Assembly: GCF_964355755.1 (NCBI RefSeq)
Contig: NC_092672.1
Location: 33,538,501 to 33,602,500, forward strand
Reading direction: 5' to 3'
DNA from: Antedon mediterranea
Lineage: Eukaryota > Echinodermata > Crinoidea > Comatulida > Antedonidae
DNA length: 64,000 nucleotides
The notes beneath the pieces were generated by a model. That model saw only the letters and a program-made list of their open reading frames with translations. It ran no database searches and was not told the DNA's origin. Shown here piece by piece: positions 1-12,500 of the stretch. The position numbers were made by a program, and so were the translations under genes. Every line of letters starts with the position of its first letter. Within the stretch, counting starts at the first letter, position 1.

Positions 1-288
1 AATGTACTTATATGTATATTCACCAATGAGAATTTAAATAAACGTGAGATGAACTCACACAAGACAAAAAACAAAAAAAAAGATAAATAGTTTGTCACAT
101 ATGGCGTTTTAGACGTATATTACATTAGCTCGTGTTTTCAGACAAAAATAAAAACGCCTAAATAAAAGAGACAGAGATTTAAGCCTATTTACTTTCACTC
201 TTTAACAATGTATTTCTGGCATTCCGTCTCCAATTGATATGTTTTGTTTGTGTGTTAAAAATGTGCATGTTATATTTATTTCCTACAG

Positions 289-3200
289 TTTATACAGGCA
301 TTCTATAACCAGTCTCACTTTGACCAATATGGAGAATATATTTCTGAGACTCAAATCCTGTTGCTTTGGGCCATTACTATTGCCATGCTCTGCGTAGGAG
401 GATCCGTTGGTGCACTTGTAGCAACTCCCATTTCTAATGCTATTGGAAGGTAATTTAAAGTGGTTCGGCCTAGAGTCGAAAAAGCTATTTATCTTGATGT
501 CTAACTGTTTTTCATTTTCATATTTCCTTCCATCCTTCGTACTAAATTGTCGTGTTCACGACGCACCACGCCGTCGAGTCGAAAAGGCAAACGAAGTTAA
601 GCATAATATGAGCAAAAAGAAAAACACATTGCATAATATTATTGTATCGTGTCAAACTTATTGTATTACGTCACACATTGTGTAACTATATCTTATTACG
701 TCACACATTGTACATTATATAATATTACGTAACACATTGTATAACTATATCGTATTACATCACACATTGCAGTTAAGTTTTTCTTTTCTGTAGACGAAGT
801 GCGATACTTGTGACGTGTGTAGTATCCATTATTGCATCCATTTTTATGGGAATTAGTCAGCGTGTAAATATTTACCAACTCGTTTTCGTAGGTCGATTTA
901 TTATTGGTATATCGTCAGGTAATATAACAACTCCTCGATTTTTACGATCATGCCGTTATAAAGATTATGATTCTCGCAATCATGTGATGCCATTTCGACC
1001 AATAACGTTTTTGTATATAGGCAATGCAATATAAACATTTTTACTGAGAAACCATACAACCTAAATATATGATCACATTTTATAAAGTGGAAGCCCCTCC
1101 TCTATGACACGTCAATCCATTAAAGACCACTACATCGTAGGCCTACATTTATTAATAATGGTTACACTTATTACTACACAGGGGTTTCGACGGTAGCGAC
1201 GCCAGTGTACTTGGCTGAAATCTCACCAGTTCGTTATCGTGGAGCCTTCGGCTGTATCCACCAATTGGGAACGTCACTAGGTGTGTTTGCAGCACAGGTA
1301 AATATTCATATCAAAATATAATACTTACAATATAAATACCAAATGTATTAATGTCACTATTCAGATGCCTACTCGGGTGTCTACTCTGGTGCCTATATAG
1401 CTAGTATGCATATACGAATATACGACCTCAGAGGTCCCTTAAGATAATTTGAAAATAGACAAAGTTAAAGATATCACTTAACCTTAAAACCTTTGTGAAT
1501 ACCATTTAAGTGAAACCCTTAGTTTGTTCTTGATTTTAGGAAAAAACTTAGGATTTAAGGGAAATATTTCACTGGCGTAGTTTAATGTGCGCGTGTTGTG
1601 TAACATTAATAATGTTGATGAATATAACAATACATTTTGTAGATTTTAGGATTGTATCCTCTTTACACTCAAGAGCTGTGGCCTGTGTTACTTGCATTGA
1701 ACGGAGTCCTGAGTTTGATCGGATGTACTGTGCTACTTTTTTGTCCGGAAAGTCCTAGATGGTATTTCATCACATCCGGTTACAGTGCGCCTACTGAAAA
1801 AAATAAAGGTAACTGAAATTATATTATATGTATATATAATATATCTCAACGAATGTCCTTTCATTATTTGAACTTTTTGATGTCATTTTCCTTTCATTCA
1901 TGTTGTCTTCTGATCGCAACATAATGATAGCAACCCTTAAACATCCCATATGGAATATTATAGATATCATGCCACTCGTTGCGAGAGAGTAGCCTCAATT
2001 CAAAAGTCACTTGTTTGGCTGGTTGGTTTAGTACGTTAGATTCCACAGCGGTAAACAACGGTTCAAAGACCATCTTTCTAATACAAAAATTATTTGGAGA
2101 CTTAGGTTATGGCAATAAAAGTTCTGTATTCTGTGGTTTGCCATTTTACCGTCTGAAGACATGATACTGTAGAGTGTTTATTGTCGCCATACCATACAAG
2201 AACACAGCGCCCCTACTATGACGACATTAATTTGATTAATAATTCGTGGTGGTATGTCCAGCTTAGTATGCATTCAATAACAAAACACATATTATACTTT
2301 CATTTTTCAACAGAATCCGAAAGTCTACTTGAATATAATGACATCAGATATAACAAAGCAATAAACGGTAAGTAAAGCCAGTTGACCAATCAAAAGCGAT
2401 AGTTCGAATAATCAATAGCTTTCAATTGGTCATAAATTACTTGCGTTTTGTTTAAGCATGGATTTGTTAGAACTTCTTGTCAAACGGCGCTGTAAGAACA
2501 CATTTTAAACGTGGAGTCTCACATCCTGGTATAGCCTAGGTTCTAGACGTCGATTCGGCTTAATATTCGTAAACAAAATGTCAGCACACATGGCGTGTCA
2601 TAACAACAACATTTAAACGCCCGCTTGTGGCGCTACATAAAATGAATTAGTCTACATCCTCCTCCTCCTCCTCCTACATTGACTCAAAATATTCCATGAC
2701 ATTCATACTCGAACATAAGTGTTCTGTTGCACATTTTATCAGCAGACTATATTTGAAATTATAAATGAAAAAATAATTTAAATAACCACTTCTTGATAGC
2801 TCTAAGGCGTCTTCGAGGTACAGATGACGTCGATGATGAAATCCAAGAGATGCTGTACGAACGTCGACAAGAAGTGACCTCTAACAGTTCTTCAGTCGGT
2901 ATACTAGATATACTTAGATTAAAAGATCCGATGTGGAAATGGCCGCTGATCATTTCAATTCTTCTCCATTCAAGTCAACAACTTGGAGGAATAAATGCCG
3001 TAAGTATTTAATTAAAAATAGTTTATGAATTTCTACTTAGGTATATCTACTACACTGCCCTCTACGTGGTAAAGCTAGACTTTACTCTTGCTTTTAGGTG
3101 ATGTATTACACAACAGAAATATTTTCAGAGGCAAATTTAAGTGAAAATGTTATCAAGCTTGCAACGTGTGGTACTGGAATTGTGGTCGTTGTAACGGATA

Positions 3201-5276
3201 CCATAACGGTATGTTATATATAACAATATTACTTGATATATTCAGCTGGCATTTTAAATTTTAAAAATGTTACATTATACATTTTATATATACCACAGTG
3301 GAAAGGAACTGGCCATCCTACCACATAATGCTGAGGCTTAGCACAATGAGCTCCTAACAGCTCATAACAGCTCATTCTCCTACGTTCAGAGAACACGGGA
3401 CTCACATTTACCTTTTATATACCACAGTAGAATTCCTAAAACATGTACAGCAAAATGTAAAATAGACTCGGTGTAAGTCTGTTTCATTTTATTGTAGCGC
3501 CGCCAGTCGAGCGTTGTGTTTTTTTTCGAGCTCAATACAGTTATGCCATATTATGTTTCTTTTTAGGAATATTAAGCTACTAAATCCCCTTACTTGATAA
3601 TATTTTTCTCCATCAGATAATGCTTGTTGACAAACTTGGCAGACGATTTTTCTTGATGTCTGCATATTCCCTTATGGTGGTAGCAACAGCCTTTCTAACC
3701 GTGACTCTAACAGCAAATGTAAGATTTTATTTATATCTATTTTTTTTTTGTATTTAGGCTCATGTCACATGTGCCTAATGGCACACACTACCAATAGTAA
3801 ATTAATCACTGTGCTATCAGATAGGTGGTAATCTCTTTGAAACAGGGTTTATTTTGTGATCCAGTTTATCGGACTAACCCAATGTATTCTTTTAAAAAGA
3901 ATTAGTTTCCAATAGGGTCCGAAAAACGTGTTTACAAACAAAATGTAGTATATGTGAACTTTGCTAAAGAAGGAAAACAAATTATTCAACTTTTAAATTA
4001 TAATTTGTATTTGTCTATTATTATTTCCTTCCACAATCAAAGGGTGAAGTTTGGTCAGTGTTGTCTATTGTTGGTGTATATATGTTCCTTTGTGGTTTTT
4101 CACCAGGACCAGGTAAAAATAATAGTAATAGTAATACTAATAATAATAATTATAATTTTGAAAAAACAATAACAGAGTTAAATATATCAATATACGTTAT
4201 AACATTTGTTCTGCGTTTTCCATGACCTTTTATCATATTATTTACTATTGATTATCGAACGTATTTAATACTGAGCCTCTCATGACTTGCGATAGTCGGT
4301 TAGACTCTATCTACTGATGCAGATGCAGAATCAAGTGACTTAATTAAATTAGTGGCTTGGTTTAACTTTCAGGAGCCATGACAAATATTATCGTGCCGGA
4401 GATTTGGACACAAGGCCCACGTGCCGCGGCTATTACTATTTCTGTTCAATTTAATTGGTGGTCTAACTTCATCGTAGGAATTGCTTTTCCATTTATGTTG
4501 GTAAGAAAATAAGGCATAGATTTATGCGCCACTATTATACGTATCAAACGCTATGTGTGGCATTTTAGTTTTGATAAACAGACTAGTAAGAAGGTTATAT
4601 GTCCATTTATTATAAGCGCAATAATACCAACATTCATATAAAATGTATTTCTGATACATCTTACCAAGAACAGATCTGCAACTTGTCTTGCATATGATAT
4701 TGTATTATGTTGTATCTTTCTATTCTTTAACAAAAAAATCTAACGGTAACATGCAAAACATGCAGATCACTGGATGTTATGTACTTAGAACATTTTGAAA
4801 ACTGACTGGCTGCAATTTTTTTTTCTTCAAGTTTACCGATAAGATGAACGCGTTTCACACGTTGTGAATGCGTTTCATACGTTGTGAACGTGTTTCATAC
4901 ATTTTAAACTGGTGAAAACACAGAAAACTTAATGTAATTTTCCGCGCATGTCGGATGCAAGATTGTGCAACGAAGTTTTCAAAACTATTCCAACGCCCTC
5001 TCTCTGTACTCATGTCATGCTATTGAAGTTAGAGTTAGTTGTATTAGGGCTATGATGTCAAAGATGTGTTTGCTAATTCTCACAATTTCTCTTCTTTTGC
5101 AGACTGGTCTAGGGGGATATTCTTTTTTGTTCTTTTCAGCCTTTTTAGCGATTGCTGTTATAATGTTTTACTTCTATGTACCTGAAACAAAACAGAAAAC
5201 TTTTGCAGAGATTTATTCACATTTTAAAAACAACAATACGTCAATTCATGATAATCACTTGGAAATGTCAGGTTGA
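289..5276 (+). CDS. A1: SLC2/GLUT-like sugar transporter, 5' partial (exons 3-13)
   Basis: Facilitative sugar transporter of the major facilitator superfamily, expected in the plasma membrane. Exons read directly with GT-AG borders and a continuous frame: 289-449, 794-918, 1182-1297, 1643-1808, 2314-2367, 2800-2999, 3098-3208, 3617-3718, 4043-4112, 4373-4500, 5103-5276 (468 codons plus TGA). Exons 1-2, known from A2 and A3, must lie left of the window. Visible motifs: FYNQS sequon after TM1, GRR after TM2, EISPVRYRG (TM4-5 loop), PESPRW (after TM6), QQLGGINA (TM7), DKLGRR (TM8-9 loop), GFSPGPG (TM10), VPETKQKTF at the C-terminus. The GLUT1 TM10 tryptophan is Asn here. A class II (GLUT5-like) assignment is inferred; the substrate is unknown. 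Oddity: a LINE begins five bases after the stop codon, so the native 3' UTR is displaced. Introns contain the 643-772 repeat array and little else that is recognisable. Confidence 0.9.
643..772. repeat. Intron 3 tandem repeat with CRE-like core (A1)
   Basis: About four units of an imperfect repeat of about 30 bp whose core is ATTACGTCACACATTG, ending 21 bases before exon 4. TTACGTCA resembles a CREB/ATF site. The array is shorter and more decayed than in A2 and A3. Short ORFs across it are repeat translations. Confidence 0.8.
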
Positions 5277-5779
5277 TGATCTTTTTTTTTTTTTTTTTTT
5301 TATTTCATTTCAACACATACATAATACAAAATTAATATATAAATGCAACGTAACTATTAAAACGATATAATACTCTCTCAAAAATGAGAGAGTAATGAAA
5401 TTAAAGAAAAAAAAAATAATGTATCGTAAAAATACACTTTATAATAATCATTTTGTTAATAATATGGTTGCCTTGTATTTTTGGTAAATGTGAAATAAAT
5501 GATTATAATTAAGTAATTGTTTTTTGATTTTGCAACTAAATATGTACCAGTTTGTAATTAAAATTAAAATGTTTGCATCACTGTGTGTTCTTCTTTGGTG
5601 ATAATTAAGTTATTGTTGATATTTCGATACATATATTGTTTTACATTTTCCCAAATTTTCTTTACCAGATCACATTCAAAGAACATAATTATGTAGCAGT
5701 GTTTCCTGCTTTTCCTTGCAAAAACTACACATTGGTGAATCGACCTTTCACATCTTAAAGAGCATTGTATTTGTATAAA

Positions 5780-6190
5780 TTATCGATGAATAAATTCAAA
5801 TTGAACATTTTTTAGCTTAGTGTCATTTGTACAGGCGTGTAAATTTGAGAAAAGGTTTTTCCAATCAAGTTTGTTGTCAAACTCCTTTTCCCATTTGGAT
5901 TCAATTCCAATTGGCTCTTCAACATTTTTTAATATAATGTGTTTATAGATATAATGACAATTTCTCGTTTTCACAGAAATGAATGTCTGTAATTTGGATT
6001 CAACTTCATTAGTTTTGTTTACACCTTGTTCAATTAATTTCTGTTTCCAGAGGTTTGGAATTGAATTTACAATCTGGTGATATAATAAGAAGTCTGGTTT
6101 AAAATTATATTTTTGGTTAAATTCGTCTAGTTCTAATATTTTCCCTTCTTTGTTCACGATATCTTTTACATAGTTTACATTTTTAACCAA
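5780..6190 (-). pseudogene. LINE ORF2 C-terminal remnant
   Basis: Open stretch of 136 codons, rich in Lys, Asn and Ile, ending in the segment FEFIHR. This is typical of the region downstream of the reverse transcriptase in L1-Tx1-like ORF2 proteins. The ATG is internal to the ancient frame: related residues read on upstream to about 6536. A decayed fragment, not a gene. Confidence 0.65.
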
Positions 6191-6540
6191 CCAATTTTTT
6201 TCAACTTTAAATTCTCTTTTATCAAAACATGAGTTGTTCCATAAATATTGATTTAAGATGTCCTCTATCGTATACGGTTCTACAAAATTGTATTCACTCC
6301 ACGCAGGAGTATATCTTTATGGAACCTTTCAAATTGTTTTAATATTTTTGAAGATTTAGAAAAGTTGGTTTCGAAAACAATATTTCCTCCAACCTCTTTA
6401 ATCTTACTTTTTAAAAACACTTTCCACTTGGATTGATTTCCATCAAGATATCTTTTCACCCAACATGATTTGAGAGATGTACAGTAACTCTTAATATGGG
6501 GAATTTTTAACCCTCCTTCGTCAAAATTGTTGGAAGGATC

Positions 6541-8184
6541 TAAATCTCCCTACTCCAATCTAGGAGTTCTTCTACGCATGTGTAGATATCTACTACGTCA
6601 TCATATATATATCGTATTTTATTTGCGGTCCGGCCATGTAGTATATTACTCGCACATCGCTATTTTATACCGTATTACTTAAATATATATCGCTTTCTCA
6701 TACCATCCCACAGCTATATAGGTTATAATACACATGAAATGAAAGTGTACCAAACATTTGCAGCAGTTGAAAAAGATAGTATAATCGGGTTAATGCTGTA
6801 GGAAAAGGGAGAATCATCGTAAACGAACTAATCATGCCTACTATTCCGGAATCCACTGTATAGCCGTATACGTTACCTGCCCTGACGTATGACAAATAAT
6901 AAATATATTATTTGTCATCCGTCAGGGCAGGATTGTATGATTCCACCAACTGTAGGCTACATAGCCGTCGTATACCTGCCCTGACGTATGACAAATAATA
7001 AATATATTATTTGTCATCCTTCAGGGCAGGTATTGTATGATTCCACTGCACTGTACATAGCCGAATACCTGCCCTGACGTATGACAAATAATAAATATAT
7101 TATTTGTCATCCTTCAGGGCAGGATTGTGATTCCACTGTACATAGCCGTATACCTGTCCGACGTATGACAAATAAAAAATATATTATTTGTCATCCTTCA
7201 GGGCAGGATTGTATGATTCCACTGTACATAGCCGTATACCTGCCCTGACGGCTGACAAATAATAAATGTCTTAATTGTCATACGTCAGGGCAGGTGTATA
7301 CGGCTATGTACAGTGGAATCATACAATATCTGCCCTGACGGCTGACAAATAATAAATGTCTTATTTGTCAGCCGTCATGGCAGGTATACGGCTATGTACA
7401 GTGGAATCACACAATACCTGCCCTGAAAGATGACAAATAATAAATATCTTATTTGTCAGCCGTCAGGGCAGGTGTACGGTATGTACAGTGGAATCACACA
7501 GTACCTGCCCTGAAGGATGACAAATAATAAATGTCTTATTTGCCAGCCGTCAGGGCAGGTATACGGCTATGTACAGTGGAATCATACAATACCTGCCCTG
7601 AAGGATGACAAATAATATATTTATTATTTGTCATACGTCAGGGCAGGTAGGTATTCGGCTATGTACAGTGGAATCATACAATACCTGCCCTGAAGGATGA
7701 CAAATAATATAATTATTATATTATTTATTATTTGTCATACGTCAGGGCAGGTATACGACGGCTATGTAGCCTACAGTCGGTGGAATCATACAATCCTGCC
7801 CTGACGGATGACAAATAATATATTTATTATTTGTCATACGTCGTCAGGGCAGGTATACGACGGCTATACAGTGGATTCCGGAATAGTAGGCATAATTAGT
7901 TCGTTTACGATGATTCTCCTTTTTCCTACAGCATTAACCCGATTATACTATCTTTTTCAACTGCTGCAAATGTTTGGTACACTTTCATTTCATGTGTATT
8001 ATAACCTATATAGCTGTGGGATGGTATGAGAAAGCGATATATTTAAGTAATACGGTATAAAATAGCAATGTGCGAGTAATATACTACATGGCCGGACCGC
8101 AAATAAAATACGATATATATATGATGACGTAGTAGATATCTACACATGCGTAGAAGAACTCCTGGATTGGAGTAGGGAGATTCA
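6541..8184. mobile_element. 1.64-kb foldback (long-TIR) element inserted in the LINE
   Basis: Almost the whole length is one inverted repeat: 6541 onward (TAAATCTCCCTACTCCAATC) mirrors 8184 backward (TGAATCTCCCTACTCCAATC), with arms of about 800 bp and a dyad near 7363. It is flanked by GATC on both sides (6537-6540, 8185-8188). Removing the element plus one GATC restores the LINE sequence, which supports a 4-bp target duplication. No transposase ORF is present; the open frames at 6698-6895 and 7808-8029 are the two arms read in opposite directions. Non-autonomous; the superfamily is not recognised. Confidence 0.85.
6876..7853. repeat. Array of 11 hairpins at the centre of the foldback element
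   Basis: Eleven copies of a hairpin of about 55 bp (arms CCTGCCCTGACGTATGACAA and its complement, AT-rich loop) start near 6876, 6974, 7069, 7151, 7240, 7331, 7422, 7505, 7592, 7683 and 7795. They are separated by spacers of about 30-45 bp. The spacer reads GATTCCACTGTACATAGCC on the left side of hairpin 6 and its reverse complement on the right side, so the array is a palindrome built of palindromes. Confidence 0.85.
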
Positions 8185-8188
8185 GATC

Positions 8189-8482
8189 CTTCCAAAAATT
8201 GTTAAGCATGACTTTTCTTTTGACTTTATCGGGTTTTCCGTTCCATATAAATTTAAATATTTTACTTTGAATATCTTGAAGGAAACAATAGGGTGGGTCT
8301 GGTAAATTTGAGAAAACATACGTGAATATCGGGAGAAACAGTGACTTAATAATAGTTGCTTTTCCAAACAAAGTAAGTGAGCGTTGTTTCCACATATTTA
8401 ATACTTGTTCATCATTTTTAGCTTCATCTGGAAAATTGAGTCTGAAAATATCATTAAAATTACAAGAAATATTAACACCCAA
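8189..8482 (-). pseudogene. LINE ORF2 post-RT remnant
   Basis: Open frame containing NMWKQRSLTLFGKATIIKSL and FIWNGKPDKVKRK, typical of the segment just after the RT palm in LINE ORF2. Reading left past 8185 leaves the LINE and enters the foldback element, so the last residues of this open frame are not LINE sequence. The frame resumes at 6540 on the far side of that insertion. Confidence 0.65.
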
Positions 8483-8674
8483 TTATTTTACTGGGCCTTT
8501 GGTCCATGAAATACTTTTCTCAGATGGCGTTTTATAGTTTCTTAACGATCCTATTCTCATAATGTTGCTTTTTTTCATAATTAATTCTGAGTCCAGAATA
8601 TATAGAAAATTCATCCAGTATATCTATAATCGGTTTAATTGAGTTTTGGTCTTTGAGAAAAAACGGTTGGTAAT

Positions 8675-8688
8675 CTATGACGTCATAG
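8675..8688. promoter_or_regulatory. CRE palindrome, displaced A1 3' flank
   Basis: CTATGACGTCATAG is a perfect 14-bp palindrome with the full CREB consensus TGACGTCA at 8678-8685. The same word follows the A2 stop codon by five bases. In A1 the LINE pushed it 3.4 kb downstream. Function untested. Confidence 0.45.
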
Positions 8689-9589
8689 CACGCGAGTGTT
8701 TCTTATTATAATTATACTGTTTCATATTAAAATTAATTGCTATCCTTTCGCATAGCACTTGAAAACCTTCACAAATGTTCATAATTCTTTCTTTATTTTA
8801 ATATTGATATAGCAAAGCTTAAGTTTAAGTTTATTGTTTTCATAATACAATTATACAATATAATACAGAACATAAGTTAATAAATAATTATGTGAGGAGG
8901 ACGCATTAAGCCAATGTTTTACGTTTGGTTCTCCAGATAAATAAATATATATTTAATTATTTAATCTTAGTGAGAGAAAAAAAAACACTTCTTTCTTTCG
9001 TCTAATTGACAAATAAAATAAAACAGAAAGGCACAATAAAGAGAAAAAAAAACATTCGTGAGGCAATTGTGAATACTAATGTTCTAAATAGTTTGAAATA
9101 AACATTTGTTTGTATTTGTTTTAAATGAATTTATGATAGGTATTGCTTTTAGATTGAGTCATTACACATATATAAGGTCCATTGTAAATAAAAGATGGTA
9201 TTGACACAATCGAGAACTTTGGTGTACGGTTGAAAACAATATTATAATATTCAATATCCCGCTCATTATAATATAAAAATTAATGACACCAGCTTGTCGG
9301 CATAAAGAAATAATCGTCTCCGCGTTAAAAAATTAAAAACAATTATAAAACAATTAGTAATATAATAATGATTATTAATATAATTTTAACCCACTCCCTT
9401 TGAAGATACCAAGTAAATGGTTTAGAAGTCTTTCCTTTTATAGAATTGTACCAGCAAGGGTAATTGACTTGGTAAAAAATATTAATTTAAATTATTTAAA
9501 GGTAATGATGATTTTTAAATAGTAGGCATAACGAAGACACACGGACACGTAAAGTAGGCCTTCGTCTAGGGCCCGTCACTCCATTCAGC
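8689..9589 (+). other. A1-A2 spacer and presumed A2 promoter region
   Basis: No gene seen. From about 8890 it aligns with the sequence upstream of A3 (about 19280-19997), including GTGAGGAGGAC, a run near ACTTCTTTCTTTCGTCTAATT, and AATGACACCAGCTTGTCGGC. This conserved block of about 700 bp just before the first coding exon probably contains the promoter and 5' UTR. No clear TATA box was identified. Confidence 0.5.
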
Positions 9590-12500
9590 ATGACTAAATA
9601 TGGATTAGAAAGCGATAGTCTAGTCTCTCTGCCACCAGTGTCTGAGGTATAGTGTTGAACCCCCTTGTCTTTTGAGTAATTAATTTTCTCTGTACAAATA
9701 ACTTTAAGGTATCGTTGTCTAGATATTCCACTCATTTTCACTCATTCTATCTAATAAACCTCTATTTATCAAACTGTGCTCATACTTTTGGTCAAACTAG
9801 TTTGATAGTGTAGACAGAGCTTTACACAAATTGCTAAGGATAACCATAAGTGAATTAATTCATTATCTTCTTAAACATCCTGACATCTAACGGGATTTGG
9901 ACGTAGGAATTCGAAAATCTTTACTTTACAGTCACAATTTTTATAGATTTATTGCTTTGCTTATTTAAGTTTACTTAAGTTGTATACTGAAGAAGTTTAT
10001 TATTTATGTCATGTTGGTATTTCTGAACGTTGTGATAAAGCTACGGTATTCAAACAATATTCAGTGACAACAGTGCATAAAGACTTTGTTAAGAAAATAA
10101 TAATATAGCTGGCCTAGCATGATGGTCAATCAAAGCTTTTATACATTTTCAGGGACGAATTACTACTTGTTTGCTGGTGTCTTCGTTTGCGGCAGCCATC
10201 GGTACATCTGTAGTCCTGGGCTACAACTTAAGTGCGATGACCGGACCTTCTGCTGTATGTTTGAAATATTATTATTTTATGTTGTAATAGAAGAAATACC
10301 CGGCCTGAGCGGGTTCTCCTCCTCACCAAAGTATTAAAAAAAAACTTCCAGTACAAGCTTGATAACCACATTATCCTATTGTTTTAAGTAAAAAAAAAAC
10401 ATTTCAGTCACAACGAGTTATTTAAATCAATCGTTCCATTTTTTGTACATTTCTTTTGAAACATATGCATTTTTGTTTTCTGAATTTGTGTATTTAGTTT
10501 CAACTATCTCTCTTTCTTTAAAGGACAACTTACACAGACAAGCGATAACGGTAAGCGGAACACCGCGTAGTTTGTCCCACATATAGAATCGTATCCAGTC
10601 TGAGCGGACACCACTCGACTGCTCCGTCATGTTGTGTAATGGTCATGAGGAACATTTTATTACCGTTACCACTCGTCCGTGTCAATTGGCCTTTATTCCC
10701 TTTTCTCCTGTTTACAGTTTATTATTATTTTCATTACACTAACAAATATGATATCAGTTTGATCATGTGTATATTTTCGCCTACAGTTTATACAGACATT
10801 CTATAACCAGTCTCACTTTGACCAATATGGAGAATATATTTTTGAGAATCAAATCCTGTTGCTTTGGGCCATTACTATTACCATAATCAGCGTAGGAGGA
10901 TCCGTTGGAGCACTTTTAGCAACTCCCATTTCTAATGCTATTGGAAGGTAATTTGAGGTGGTTCGGTCTAGAGGCGGAGTAGCTTTGTTGTTGTTCATTT
11001 TCTTCATTATTCCATCGCGTCTTTAACATTTCCATTTTCACAGCGCACCACGCGATTACAAAACTGTCCAGTCAATAAAATACATATGAGCATGCGCAGA
11101 ATGAGATAGGTACAAAGGTAACGCGTACAAAACTATTGAACATCGTATTACATCACACACTGTATACTGTACTAACATCGTATTAACGTCACATAATTGT
11201 ATACTCGTATCACTATTACGTAACACATTGTATACTAACATCATACCTCGTCACACATTGTATACCAATATCGTATTGCCTCGCATATTGATACTATTTT
11301 TGTATCGTGTTGTATAATATCGTATTACGTCACACATTATATATTATATCATATTACGTCACACATTGTATATTATATCGTATTGCGTCACACATTGTAT
11401 ATTATATCGTATTGCGTCACACATTGTATAACTATATCGTATTACGTCACACATTGTATAACTATATCGTATTACGTCACACAATGCAGTTCTGTTTCTT
11501 TTCTGTAGACGAAGTGCGATACTTGTGACGTGTGTTGTATCCATTATTGCATCCATTTTTATGGGCATCAGTCAGCGTGTAAATATTTACCAACTCGTTT
11601 TTGTAGGTCGATTTATTATTGGTATCTCGTCAGGTAATATATTATATTCCTCGATTATTATACAAATATTGACTGCTTAGAGGTTTATTATACTATTTGC
11701 GGTCCTCTGAGGCAACTGTATTGCAATTATGATGTAATTGATGACTAAATAAATGTTGAATAAAAAAAACACTATGCAATTATAATAAAATATTTACTGA
11801 ACTACTCCACAAGAGAATACAATCACATAAAATAGAACCTATATTTGTAGATATTATGTAGAAATACGTTTTAACGCTACGGCCAACTCTCTATGAGTTC
11901 TAGTGTAATTTATCTTGTTTTATTAGTACCTTATTTTTGTAATGTTTTGTTTTTGAGTTCGTGTTGTGTCCGTTGGATATTATGCTCAGCCAACAGAGCA
12001 AACAGAATGTCTATGTTTTTTCTTAAAACAAATGATAATAAATGATACTTTACTTGACTTGACTTGACTTATTTCATATCGTATCTATATTCGTACAGGT
12101 TGCTACATCGTATACATAATAATGTTTACACTTATTAATAGGGGTTTCGTCAGTAGCGACGCCAGTTTACTTGGCTGAAATCTCGCCTGTTCGTTATCGT
12201 GGAGCCTTCGGCTCTATCCACCAATTGGGAGTGTCACTTGGTATATTTTCAGCGCAGGTAAAAGTTTATATAAACATACATAGCCTACATATCATATTAA
12301 TACAAAATATTACTTCAATTCTCGAAAAATATATGGTTAATTTGACAGCAGCTAAACTAAAATCTGAAATAGACAGCTTATGAATGTTATGTTAGCGCTC
12401 TTCCGTTTGGTATATCCTGGTCCGCCTCTGATGTAATTTAAATGAGTGCTTTTTGATAAATAAAAAATAATGTTGATAACATAAATATTACTACACATTT

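Larger units (their letters stand above)
5282..8664 (-). mobile_element. 5'-truncated LINE (L1-Tx1-like), interrupted by a foldback element
   Basis: Minus-strand non-LTR retrotransposon 3' portion. Its poly-A tail appears as T at 5282-5301. It is flanked by a 12-bp target duplication, GGTTGATGATCT (5271-5282) and GGTTGGTAATCT (8665-8676), with 10 of 12 bases shared. Conceptual translation of 8482-8189 and of 6536-5780 resembles the C-terminal half of L1-Tx1-type ORF2 (segments such as LTLFGKATIIKSLF and GGLKIPH). Frame breaks are present and only the 3' end exists, so it cannot move by itself. The element is split by a 1644-bp insertion at 6541-8184. It lies directly after the A1 stop codon; the flank that follows the stop in A2 resumes here only at 8675. 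Confidence 0.8.

Noticed and set aside
6698-8029. Two similar ORFs at 6698-6895 (-) and 7808-8029 (+)
   Set aside because: They are the mirrored arms of the foldback element. No family match, no start context.
10119-10337. ORF starting ATGATGGTC over A2 exon 2
   Set aside because: It reads exon 2 out of frame. The true first exon is 9590-9646, supported by the same exon in A3.
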